Shown here: positions 23,679 through 31,314 of the stretch, in pieces
Layout of the letters: each line of letters starts with the position of its first letter
Position numbering within the stretch: position 1 is the first letter of the stretch
Origin: Rossellomorea vietnamensis
GTDB taxonomy: Bacteria > Bacillota > Bacilli > Bacillales > Bacillaceae_B
Direction: 5' to 3'
DNA length: 64,000 nt
Assembly (NCBI RefSeq): GCF_008180615.1
Contig: NZ_VTEH01000005.1
Location: forward strand, 138,554-202,553
Position numbers and translations under genes: made by a program
Notes under the pieces: generated by a model
Seen by the model: the letters and a program-made list of their open reading frames with translations, nothing else
Databases searched by the model: none
What the model was told of the DNA's origin: nothing

Positions 23679-25607
23679 TCAAGAACGCAGCAGGCGCAGT
23701 CCATTTAAAATAACAAGTATGGTACTTCCCTCATGTCCGATGACCCCAAGCGGAAGGTCGAGAACCTGCAAGAAATTGGAGGCAATTAGTACAAAGATGA
23801 CAGACAATGAGAAGATGATGTTCTGCTTTACGATCCGCTGCATTTTTCTCGACAGACGAACAGCATCAGCAATACGTTTCAAATCGTTTTTCATAAGCAC
23901 GACATCCGCGGTTTCCAAGGCTACATCCGACCCTTCCCCCATAGCCACCCCGACATTCGCTGTTGCGAGGGCAGGTGCGTCATTAATGCCATCCCCGACC
24001 ATAGCCACGGTACCATATTGATTAATCAGTTTCTTTAACTCATCCACCTTGGTTTCAGGCAGACATTTCGCGATATAATCATCGACTCCTGCTTCATGAG
24101 CGATTGCTCCAGCTGTGCTTTCACTGTCTCCAGTAAGCATGATAGTGAAAATACCTTCTTTTTTCAAAGAGTTCAAAGCTTGCATCGTCTCTTCACGGAT
24201 CACATCTTTTAATGCAATCATAGCCGCTATTCCATTCTCATTTGCTGCAAATACAATGGTTTTTCCTTCGGCAGCCAATTGTTCTGAACTGCCTTCAGCA
24301 AAGTGCATTGCAGCTTCACTTCCGACAAACTCCGCTTTTCCTATCTTCCACTCTTCACCATTCACCATTGCTTTTACCCCCCAGCCTGAAACATCTTGGA
24401 GTGATTGGGGCTCTGTTAATGGCAGGTCAGGATATAAACTGGCGGTATGTTTGACTATTGCCTGTGCGAGAGGGTGGTTTGACTGTTTCTCTATGCTGGC
24501 TGTAATGCTGAGAACTTCTCTTTCGGTTATTTCAGGGTGAGTGATGATATCTGTAACTTGCGGTTTCCCCTTCGTGAGGGTCCCCGTTTTATCAAAGGCT
24601 ATTGCCTGCAGATTGCTTAAGTTTTCAAGGTGCATACCGCCTTTGAATAAAATTCCATTTCTTGCTCCATTGGAGATGGCTGAGAGCGTGGCAGGCATGA
24701 TGGAAGCCACTAGAGCGCAGGGAGAGGCTACAACCAAAAGGACCATCGCCCTGTAAAAGGTTTCAGTCCAGCTCCAGCCCAGGACAAAATGAGGCAGAAA
24801 CATCATAAGCAGGACAGCAAGCAAGACGAATTTCACATAAGTTCCTTCAAACTTTTCAATGAAAAGCTGCGAAGGAGATTTTTCACTTTGCGCCGAATGG
24901 ACTAGGTCGATGATTTTTTGGAAAAGTGTTTCATTGCTTGGTTTAGTGACCTCCACAGTGATTGCACCATTAAGATTTACAGTTCCTGCGAAAATTTCAC
25001 TATGAATGGATTTAGTGACCGGCATCGATTCGCCTGATATGGCAGCTTCATCGATGGTTGTGGATCCTTTGATGATCTGTCCATCAGAAGGAACCCTTTC
25101 ACCCGGTTTGATAAGGATATGATCTCCAATGGATAGTTCGGAAACGTGCACTCTTTCTTCAGACTGGCCGGTTACACGAAGAGCTTCTTCCGGCTGAAGA
25201 TCCATTAGAGAGGAAATCTCCCGCTGGCTCTTATTAAGGGTATAAGTCTCCAATGCACCACTGACAGCGAAAATAAAAATCAGGATGGCACCTTCTGTCC
25301 AATAGCCGATAATGGCAGAGCCAATTGCTGCAAAAACCATGAGCATCTCTACATTCAGTTCTCGTTCGGCAATGGTTTCTTCAATGCCTTCTTTTGCTTT
25401 GGCAAATCCTCCAATCACAAATGCAAGCAGATAGAAGGCGACTGATAATGAAGAGAAGTCATCTGCCAGCAGCCAGCCCAATAAGATGAAAACTCCGCTG
25501 ACAAGTGCAGCGATTAGTTCGGCATGCGGCTTTATTTTTTCTAAAATAGAGATAGCAGAGGATTCAGTGCGTGCATTTACAGACATTGACTTTGCGTGTG
25601 AGCTCAT
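23679..25607 (-). CDS. zosA: Metal-transporting P1B-type ATPase ZosA
   Basis: A 642-residue ATPase without an N-terminal heavy-metal-binding domain. It has the actuator motif (ISGES), the membrane metal site SPCALVASIMP, the phosphorylation motif FDKTGTLTKG, HP (SNHPLAQAI) and hinge MVGDGINDAPAL. The closest remembered protein is B. subtilis ZosA (YkvW), sharing the N-terminal HAELIAALVSG, PHFVLGWSWTETFYRAM and the C-terminal GVIGHEGSTILVILNGLRLL. ZosA is linked to zinc uptake under peroxide stress in B. subtilis; direction and metal here are inferred from orthology. ATG 25607 follows AAAAGGAGAAG. No clear PerR box was found just upstream. Confidence 0.88.
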   Translation of the reverse strand: MSSHAKSMSVNARTESSAISILEKIKPHAELIAALVSGVFILLGWLLADDFSSLSVAFYLLAFVIGGFAKAKEGIEETIAERELNVEMLMVFAAIGSAIIGYWTEGAILIFIFAVSGALETYTLNKSQREISSLMDLQPEEALRVTGQSEERVHVSELSIGDHILIKPGERVPSDGQIIKGSTTIDEAAISGESMPVTKSIHSEIFAGTVNLNGAITVEVTKPSNETLFQKIIDLVHSAQSEKSPSQLFIEKFEGTYVKFVLLAVLLMMFLPHFVLGWSWTETFYRAMVLLVVASPCALVASIMPATLSAISNGARNGILFKGGMHLENLSNLQAIAFDKTGTLTKGKPQVTDIITHPEITEREVLSITASIEKQSNHPLAQAIVKHTASLYPDLPLTEPQSLQDVSGWGVKAMVNGEEWKIGKAEFVGSEAAMHFAEGSSEQLAAEGKTIVFAANENGIAAMIALKDVIREETMQALNSLKKEGIFTIMLTGDSESTAGAIAHEAGVDDYIAKCLPETKVDELKKLINQYGTVAMVGDGINDAPALATANVGVAMGEGSDVALETADVVLMKNDLKRIADAVRLSRKMQRIVKQNIIFSLSVIFVLIASNFLQVLDLPLGVIGHEGSTILVILNGLRLLRS

Positions 25608-25650
25608 ATTCTCTTCTCCTTTTAAGCGTTTTCTTTTATAAGTGCTGTAT

Positions 25651-25765
25651 GCGCATGTCCTAGCCCCTCGGGGTCAAATAACCCAAAGAGAATAAAAGGA
25701 AAGAGCGCCCTTTTTTCTCTTTGGAACATTTGCCTGTCGGGGCTGATCCAGGCGCTTCCGCTTTT
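25651..25765 (+). repeat. Third copy of the GCGCCTAGCCCC palindromic element
   Basis: Contains CCTAGCCCCTCGGGGTCAAA, an AAAGGAAAGAGCGCCC core, TTTGCCTGTCGGGGCTGATC and GGCGCTTCCGCTTTTG. It matches the tandem pair at 16122-16371 in the same orientation; the first bases are altered (GCGCATGTCC instead of AGCGCC). It sits upstream of zosA, between two minus-strand genes. The rest of 25766-25932 shows nothing. Confidence 0.85.
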
Positions 25766-25932
25766 GCTCTAGTTGATAACAATAATCAGCATCATTTCCC
25801 CATTAAAACGACGAAAGCTGTCATCTTGGGAGATGACAGCTGTAGTGCACGTTTGAAAACAGAATTTTCCTATTTAATTGTTTCTTATTTTACCATACAG
25901 CATATGCTTTGGAAAGAATAAAGTGCAGGCTG

Positions 25933-27111
25933 TTAAGACTGGACCGGCTGTATGCTCGCTTTTTCTTTTCCGTAAAAAAGGATGACCAGGAAAATGAATA
26001 ATAGAATTAAACTAATAATCATGAAGAAGCTTATGTTTTCAAAAAGCTCGATGAAGATCCCGCCTGTATAGGGGCCGGCAAGACTGCCAATGCTGAATGC
26101 AACTCCGCACAGCAGGTTGCCTGTCGGCAGATACTTGCTTGGCATCAAATCGGTCATGTAGCTGATGCCGAGCGAGAAGGTGGAGCCTACAACCATCCCG
26201 GCTATGAATAGTACTACTGTCAGAGCAGGTATATACGCTTCAAGGAAGCCGGCAGCGGTAAAACTGATGAAACCGAGCAGCAGGATCGTCAGCAGGATTC
26301 TGCGTCTTCCGTATTTGTCGCTTAAAATGCCAAGGGGCAGCTGAAATACAATTCCGCCAATGGCAAAAGAGGTGAGCAGGATGGAAACGCTTGTAACATC
26401 TATGCCGTTTCTCAGTCCATAAACGGGGAAGCTTCCGTTTAAAGAAGCCTCAAGAAACCCATAGCCCAATGGTGGAAGAAAGGCAACCCAGCCATACTTT
26501 GTTGCTTTCTTGAACCTCGACATGGTGCTGCGGAAGGAACTGACTTCCATTGTTTGCTCTGGATGTTCATTTTTTAATATAAATAAAAATACCCATGCGG
26601 CTAAACATAACAAAGAAGAGACGATGAAAGGCAGTGATTCATTCACTTTTACTAAAGGAGTCATCAGCGGGCCCACCGCAAATCCCAGGCCGAAGAACAA
26701 TCCATACAGCGATATATTACGTCCGCGCTTACTTTCCGGGGAAAAGGAAGTGATCCATGTCTGTGTTCCGAAATGCAGGGCATGGTCACCGATTCCAACA
26801 AGCATCCTTAAGCCAAACCAAAACCAGAATGATTTCCATAAAGGGAAAAGAACCAGGGCAAGAATAACAAGCAGCCCTCCTCCAATTATGATTGGCTTAT
26901 AGCCGAACTTCCTGAGAGGGTCCTCCATAAAAGGGGAAACGAGAAGGATCCCGATGTAAAGGCCCGCTGCATTCAAACCGTTATGTGAAGACGACAGTCC
27001 GTCTCCCTCAAAAATGACGGCAATCAAAGGCAGGAGCATCCCTTGGGAGAATCCTGAAATGGCTACAATACTTATTAACACCCAGAAGCGGAATTTCATT
27101 TGTTTATCCAT
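25933..27111 (-). CDS. Major facilitator superfamily transporter
   Basis: A 392-residue protein with 12 predicted membrane helices. The loop 2-3 motif is partial (FMEDPLRKFGYKP); the loop 8-9 repeat is LGILSDKYGRRRIL, a good MFS signature, and helix 5 contains GLFFGLGFAVGPLM. These features place it among drug/proton antiporter-like exporters. Neighbours of the yfk type make B. subtilis YfkF a likely counterpart, but I did not confirm this. ATG 27111 is preceded by GGGAGATAGAT on the minus strand. The substrate is unknown. Confidence 0.85.
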   Translation of the reverse strand: MDKQMKFRFWVLISIVAISGFSQGMLLPLIAVIFEGDGLSSSHNGLNAAGLYIGILLVSPFMEDPLRKFGYKPIIIGGGLLVILALVLFPLWKSFWFWFGLRMLVGIGDHALHFGTQTWITSFSPESKRGRNISLYGLFFGLGFAVGPLMTPLVKVNESLPFIVSSLLCLAAWVFLFILKNEHPEQTMEVSSFRSTMSRFKKATKYGWVAFLPPLGYGFLEASLNGSFPVYGLRNGIDVTSVSILLTSFAIGGIVFQLPLGILSDKYGRRRILLTILLLGFISFTAAGFLEAYIPALTVVLFIAGMVVGSTFSLGISYMTDLMPSKYLPTGNLLCGVAFSIGSLAGPYTGGIFIELFENISFFMIISLILLFIFLVILFYGKEKASIQPVQS

Positions 27112-27369
27112 AAATATCTATCTCCCGACGTACGTATTTCCTCTACGATGGTATCGTCATTTCACTATATTGGCAAGATAAAACATTATGAAGTAAACTT
27201 TTGGGCAAGGGATGTTTGAGTCAGTTCGGGCAGCTGGGTATTTTCCAGTGAGTTAATATCCAATGGCAGGTCCTTGAAGGGATAGTGTAGAATTGACCGT
27301 TTGGAAACCTGCCCGCTAAAAAATGAACAAAGTGCAAGCACCCTTCAGATTTAAAAAGGAGTGAGTTCA

Positions 27370-27753
27370 ATGGAATTTAACATGAAAGAAGGCGGTTTTT
27401 CTGCCAGCCTTCCATATGGACAACTGGAAGTTTCAGGCAATGAGGAATTCGGCTTCCGCCCATATCAATTGATGGTGTCTTCCATCGCTGTATGCAGCGG
27501 GGGAGTACTGAGGAAAATCCTTGAGAAGCAAAGGGTGGATTTTAAAGACATTTCAATAAAAGCTGACGTAAAGAGGATTGAAGAGGAAGCCAACAGAATT
27601 AAAAAAATCTCGCTGCACTTCACCATAACAGGAGAAAACCTAAAAGAAGAAAAAATACAGAAAGCCATGGAATTAACAAGAAAGAACTGCTCAATGGTCC
27701 AGTCGGTCATCGGCAGCATAGAAGTTGAAGAAACCTTTGAATTACAATCATAA
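27370..27753 (+). CDS. OsmC-family protein
   Basis: A 127-residue protein of the OsmC/Ohr superfamily. The pattern FRPYQLMVSSIAVCSGGVLRK matches the first conserved helix with the reactive cysteine, and the second cysteine lies in TRKNCSMVQSVIG. Two-cysteine OsmC proteins reduce organic peroxides using thiol cofactors. ATG 27370 is chosen because AAGGAG lies 8 bp upstream; the in-frame GTG at 27361 overlaps that site. It is monocistronic, followed by a GGGACAGTCCC palindrome and the 52-bp array A2. Confidence 0.85.
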   Translation: MEFNMKEGGFSASLPYGQLEVSGNEEFGFRPYQLMVSSIAVCSGGVLRKILEKQRVDFKDISIKADVKRIEEEANRIKKISLHFTITGENLKEEKIQKAMELTRKNCSMVQSVIGSIEVEETFELQS

Positions 27754-27804
27754 AAGCATTTTGGCTTCACCGCGTTAAAGGGGACAGTCCCGCTTAGTGC
27801 ATTT

Positions 27805-28460
27805 CGAAGTGGATACTAGAGTGCATCCTTTGAGACCCTGAGAGAACTTATTTTTGGTTGAAGTGGTTTCTAGAGTGTATCCTTGAGGCCCTGAGAGAGC
27901 TGATTTCTGGTTGAGGTGGTCTCTAGGAGCATCCTTGAGACCCAAACAGAGCTGATCTCCGATTGAAGTGGTCTCTAAGGGTTTCCTAGAGACAGTAAGA
28001 GAGCTGAATTCTGGTTGAAGTGGTCTCTAAGGGTTTCCTAGAGACCATAAGAGAGCTGATTTCCGATTGAAGTGGTCTCTAGAGTGCATCCTTGAGACCC
28101 AAACAGGGCTGATTTCCAGTTGAAGTGGTCTCTAAGGGTTTCCTAGAGACCGTAAGAGAGCTGAATTCTGGGTTGAAGTGGTCTCTAAGGGTTTCCTAGA
28201 GACCATAAGAGAGCTGATTTCCGATTGAAGTGGTCTCTAGAGTGCATCCTTGAGACCCGGATAGGGCTGATTTCCAGTTGAAGTGTTCTCTAGGAGCATC
28301 CTTGAGACCCAAACAGAGCTGATTTCCATGTGAGGTGGTTTCTAGGAGTTTTCTTGGGACCCAAACAGAGCTGATTTCCGCGTGAAGTGGTCTCTAGTAT
28401 GCAACCTTGAGACCCAAACAAAGCTGATTTCCAGGCATGGTGGTCTCTATTAGCCTGATT
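27805..28460. repeat. 52-53-bp tandem array A2 (about 13 units, GGTCTC/GAGACC dyad)
   Basis: GAGACC or a one-base variant recurs at 27832, 27885, 27937, 27989, 28041, 28094, 28146, 28199, 28252, 28304, 28356 and 28409, with a last partial unit ending near 28460. The unit holds the same GGTCTC/GAGACC dyad as A1, with centres such as TAAGGGTTTCCTA. Linkers read like GAGCTGATTTCCGATTGAAG. The word GATTTNTGGTTG before the dyad is shared with A1, so A1 and A2 are related families about 26 kb apart. One-base insertions make some periods 53. It lies between the convergent OsmC and ydaG genes. Confidence 0.95.
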
Positions 28461-28540
28461 TCATTATACCATTTCCATCTCATGCCCATACTGTACGGCA
28501 GGGTTCCTTAATGACCGTACCATCTTCTTTTGCGTTCACG

Positions 28541-28583
28541 CTTTAAAGCACGAAAAGGGACTGTCCCTTTTCGTGCTTTAAAG
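28541..28583. terminator. 43-bp perfect palindrome with GGGACWGTCCC core, likely ydaG terminator
   Basis: Two 21-base arms (28541-28561 and 28563-28583) around one central base; the core reads GAAAAGGGACTGTCCCTTTTC. A related palindrome is at 41661-41701 and a half-sized one near 27779-27793. On the minus strand it follows the ydaG stop, so it may end that transcript, but it lacks a clean T-run. Confidence 0.7.
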
Positions 28584-28593
28584 TGTTTAAGTA

Positions 28594-29013
28594 TTACAAG
28601 CTGAGCTCTTGAGGCTCTTTACCTGTTCTTTCGTAGTAAAGGATAGTCTTAGGTGTGAGCTTAAGCAGCATATATTCCGGATCATCAGGTGCAGTGATCC
28701 AAGGCTTGAGATAATCATTCCAGAATTTGTGCTTCAGTTCCTCGGATTTCTCCAACTCCGCTTCCGCTTCGATTTCCACATAGTGCTGATGATCGCTGTC
28801 TCTGTCAAAACCAAGCAAAATATGGACATAAGGATTCTGAGCAATGTCTTCTGCTTTATGGGCATGCTGATTGGTTGCAGTGAATAGAGTCAGTTCTTCA
28901 TTGTAAAACATCATGAAGCGGGAATAGGGTCTATTATTCCTGATGGTAGCCAATGTTCCTACTTTGTGGTGGGAGATCAACTCCACAATCTTTTCTCTTA
29001 ATGTAAGGGACAT
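28594..29013 (-). CDS. ydaG: Pyridoxamine-5'-phosphate-oxidase-like general stress protein
   Basis: A 139-residue flavin-binding split-barrel protein. The N-terminus KVGTLATIRNNRPYSRFMMF is the typical FMN-binding strand pair, followed by ELTLFTATNQHAHKAEDI and PEYMLLKLTPKTILYY. Length and sequence fit B. subtilis YdaG (general stress protein 26). These proteins lack full PNPOx catalytic residues and may bind FMN or heme-like cofactors; function is uncertain. ATG 29013 follows AAAGGAGG on the minus strand. No clear sigma-B promoter was found upstream. Confidence 0.8.
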   Translation of the reverse strand: MSLTLREKIVELISHHKVGTLATIRNNRPYSRFMMFYNEELTLFTATNQHAHKAEDIAQNPYVHILLGFDRDSDHQHYVEIEAEAELEKSEELKHKFWNDYLKPWITAPDDPEYMLLKLTPKTILYYERTGKEPQELSL

Positions 29014-29616
29014 ATTTAAACCTCCTTTAAATGTACGATATTAATCTGTTCTATTGGAGGTTGTTTTAACCAGGTTTTTTAGAAGGGCCTGTTTTTTCAG
29101 GTCTTCCTGTAACAAGGATGGTTACATTCTGTGCAAGAAGTGAAAGAACACATCCTGTGAGGCCAAATCTGAGAATTACCGCAATTCACTTGAGCCAATA
29201 TATATATGCATCTGCTTCTCGCTGTTACTAAGATGATTTTTCAGCTTGCCGGGATCCGCCCGTCTATAATGCAACCGCAAAAAAACAAGGCGAAGCTGTT
29301 TAGCTGTCGCCTTGTTCTTTAGTAGGGAATTTAGGGAATGAAAATCTTTTGCCGGTATCCCGGCTGGTATTTTTATTATAATATAAAAATTGAATTTTGT
29401 AAATATTCAATTTAAATAATGATTGAAGGAATTACACACATCGATTGTTCTTAATAATATCTTCATTTAAGTTACCGCCAAAACCTGCTGTAGCTTTTTC
29501 CTTAAAAACCATTAAAGCTTGTGAGAACCCACATTTTTTAAAAATAGCTTGGATAACAATGCAAACAACGGAAAAACTAACAATAGAAAAAGCAAATGCA
29601 AGAAGGGAGTAACGCC
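29014..29616. other. Intergenic region with one orphan hairpin
   Basis: No convincing gene in six frames. A terminator-like hairpin at 29284-29316 (AACAAGGCGA paired with TCGCCTTGTT, CTTTAG after it on plus and TTTTTTTG on minus) has no upstream gene within 270 bp on the plus strand, nor one before yfkD on the minus strand. It could end a short untranslated RNA. The remaining AT-rich sequence should hold the yfkD promoter. Confidence 0.5.
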
Positions 29617-30486
29617 ATGAAACTATTTCGCATCGTACTTATGATGTTCCTTTTCTCATCTTTGATCCTGCCCTCTGCCTCAGCAGAAAAGCAGGAAGAC
29701 AAACAAAAGGCACCTAAGCAGGAGAAAGTCGAGAAGAAGGATGAAGAGAAGGCTGCCGAAAAGCAGGCTGAGCCAAAAGTCCAAATCCCATCTTCAGTCT
29801 TGAATATCGCAAAAGAAAATACTTATCCGAATCCGACACAGGATCTCCCATATCTTCAGCCAAGCGAGCTCACTGCTGAATTGCTTGATACCTCGGATGT
29901 GAAAATTGAGAACCCGAACCTTATTAGGATGTTTAACGAGTCAAGTATGAATAAAACACCATTCGCAATAGGGATGAGGGCCACCATTTACCTTGGGGAA
30001 TGGCCATTAAATTATGAATCAACTGAGACAGCTCCGAACTGGGAGTATCAGAAAATCAACACGAACTACTATGACAACCGCGGCGGAAATCAAAATTATC
30101 AGATACACTACGTACAAGAAGCCCAAAAAAACATTAAAGGCGGATTGACGGCCAAGGTTCCACATTCAGATGATGTTCAAAAAATGATGTTGTTAAAGGC
30201 TATGGAAAACAGTCAGCTTCCACTTTCCTTCCAAACGATTGTAGGAGCAGGAACAAAAAAGGATCATGTTTATAACATTTCACCAAGCCGTCTTGGCTAC
30301 TTGTATGGATATGCACCTGCTGTGAACGAAAAAGGAAAAGTGACCTATGGAGAAGTATATCTGGTCATGAAAGGATCTAAACGCTCCATTGTGGTTAAAA
30401 ATGTAACATCCCAGGGAATCGGTGCCTGGATCCCTGTTCAGGACCATGTTTCTTTCGGATTCATTACAACTGATAAACCACGCTAA
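29617..30486 (+). CDS. yfkD: YfkD family exported protein
   Basis: A 289-residue protein. Residues 1-24 (FRIVLMMFLFSSLILPSASA) are a cleavable Sec signal peptide. A low-complexity Lys/Glu/Gln linker (about 25-60) follows, then a globular domain ending about 20 residues from the C-terminus, with KVQIPSSVLNIAKENTYPNP at its start. It matches the YfkD family, known only in Bacillaceae; B. subtilis YfkD is listed as a general stress protein with no known activity. ATG 29617 follows AAGGGAG. It is monocistronic, terminator 30493-30531. Confidence 0.9.
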   Translation: MKLFRIVLMMFLFSSLILPSASAEKQEDKQKAPKQEKVEKKDEEKAAEKQAEPKVQIPSSVLNIAKENTYPNPTQDLPYLQPSELTAELLDTSDVKIENPNLIRMFNESSMNKTPFAIGMRATIYLGEWPLNYESTETAPNWEYQKINTNYYDNRGGNQNYQIHYVQEAQKNIKGGLTAKVPHSDDVQKMMLLKAMENSQLPLSFQTIVGAGTKKDHVYNISPSRLGYLYGYAPAVNEKGKVTYGEVYLVMKGSKRSIVVKNVTSQGIGAWIPVQDHVSFGFITTDKPR

Positions 30487-30492
30487 ACATTA

Positions 30493-30531
30493 AAAAGCTG
30501 ACCTCTATCAATATAGGGTGTCAGTTTTTTT
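30493..30531 (+). terminator. yfkD terminator
   Basis: CTGACCTCTAT pairs imperfectly with ATAGGGTGTCAG around a CAA loop, then TTTTTTT. It is 11 bp past the stop. Confidence 0.8.
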
Positions 30532-30622
30532 ACTAGGACAAAGACAGGCTGGCCAATTGGCTTGTCAATCATTGCGGAATTCGGTAGGATGAAAGAGGAA
30601 ATTCATTTAAAGGAGCGGACAT

Positions 30623-30799
30623 ATGGGCAAAGCAGCAAGCAACAGAGACGATCAGGTACTTTATTTGAAACAGAGACTGAACATGTTCCTGGAAGTGCTG
30701 GATTCAATAGATCCTGAGCACACTGATTTAGAAGATATCGACCGTCTAATAGGAATGATTGATGATCTTGAAATGAAGGTTGATCAATTTAAGAAGTAA
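30623..30799 (+). CDS. SE1561 family small protein
   Basis: A 58-residue protein: MGKAASNRDDQVLYLKQRLN, then MFLEVLDSID, EDIDRLIGMIDDLE and a final VDQFKK. The pattern is that of the SE1561 family, an all-helical acidic protein of Gram-positive bacteria with unknown function. AAAGGAG lies 8 bp before ATG 30623, and a terminator begins 7 bp past the stop. It is a separate unit between yfkD and the MITE-like element. Confidence 0.85.
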   Translation: MGKAASNRDDQVLYLKQRLNMFLEVLDSIDPEHTDLEDIDRLIGMIDDLEMKVDQFKK

Positions 30800-30805
30800 T
30801 GCCAG

Positions 30806-30830
30806 GAGCCTGTTTTTGGCTCTTTTTTTT
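30806..30830 (+). terminator. Terminator after the SE1561 gene
   Basis: GAGCC, loop TGTTTTT, GGCTC, then eight T. The T-run merges into the left flank of the MITE-like element starting at 30832. Confidence 0.75.
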
Positions 30831-30831
30831 A

Positions 30832-31022
30832 GGCTCTTTTCGTAAACTTTGTTGCTATTTGATACTAATTGCGAAAAATATAAATCTTAAGAAGGGAAAA
30901 ATCCGGTAATATCGAAAAGAAAAGAGCTACTCTTCCCCGATAAGAGATAAAACTCTTAGTATACCGGGAAAAATCCGGCTCTTGGGATTTTTCCGAAAGC
31001 AACAATATATGCGAAAACAGCC
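30832..31022. repeat. MITE-like element copy 2 (191 bp)
   Basis: Left end GGCTCTTTTCGTAAACTTTG and right end ATATATGCGAAAACAGCC are imperfect inverted repeats; both continue inward to GTTGCT/AGCAAC. They match the ends of the 109-bp element at 11683. TTTTTTTA flanks both sides and could be an 8-bp target duplication, although it is low-complexity. Inside, GGGAAAAATCCGG occurs twice (30894 and 30966). No coding frame is seen; it would need a transposase supplied elsewhere. Confidence 0.6.
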
Positions 31023-31149
31023 TTTTTTTATCAAGTAATTTTTACAATAGGGGCTGGATAAGGGCTGCTAAAAGAAAAAAACAATCCACCAGGTGTCCTT
31101 CATCAATTTTCAGGGACACTTACCAAATTTGGATAGTGAGGATAGATTC

Positions 31150-31314
31150 ATGAACATTTCATTAATAACCGAAGGACAGACGGAAGCGGCAAAAAACGTC
31201 GTCCTGCAAGGCTTCAAAGAGCGCTTTGGTGTCATCATCGACGGATTGAACCCGGACCTGGATGACATAACAGGATATTACAAAGAAAATAAATTCTTCT
31301 ATGTTGGTCACTTT
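31150..31314 (+). pseudogene. GNAT acetyltransferase, N-terminal fragment cut by the IS605-type element
   Basis: From ATG 31150 (GTGAGGATAG upstream) the frame reads NISLITEGQTEAAKNVVLQG and KFFYVGHF, then runs into the right end of the transposable element. The sequence is the start of a GCN5-related N-acetyltransferase; the acetyl-CoA-binding half is at 32744-33019. The frame continues by chance to 31368. The gene is inactivated. The exact junction needs an empty site for comparison. Confidence 0.8.

Noticed and set aside
29127..29240. 37-codon frame starting MVTFCARSE
   Set aside because: No usable ribosome site and no terminator near its stop; likely chance.
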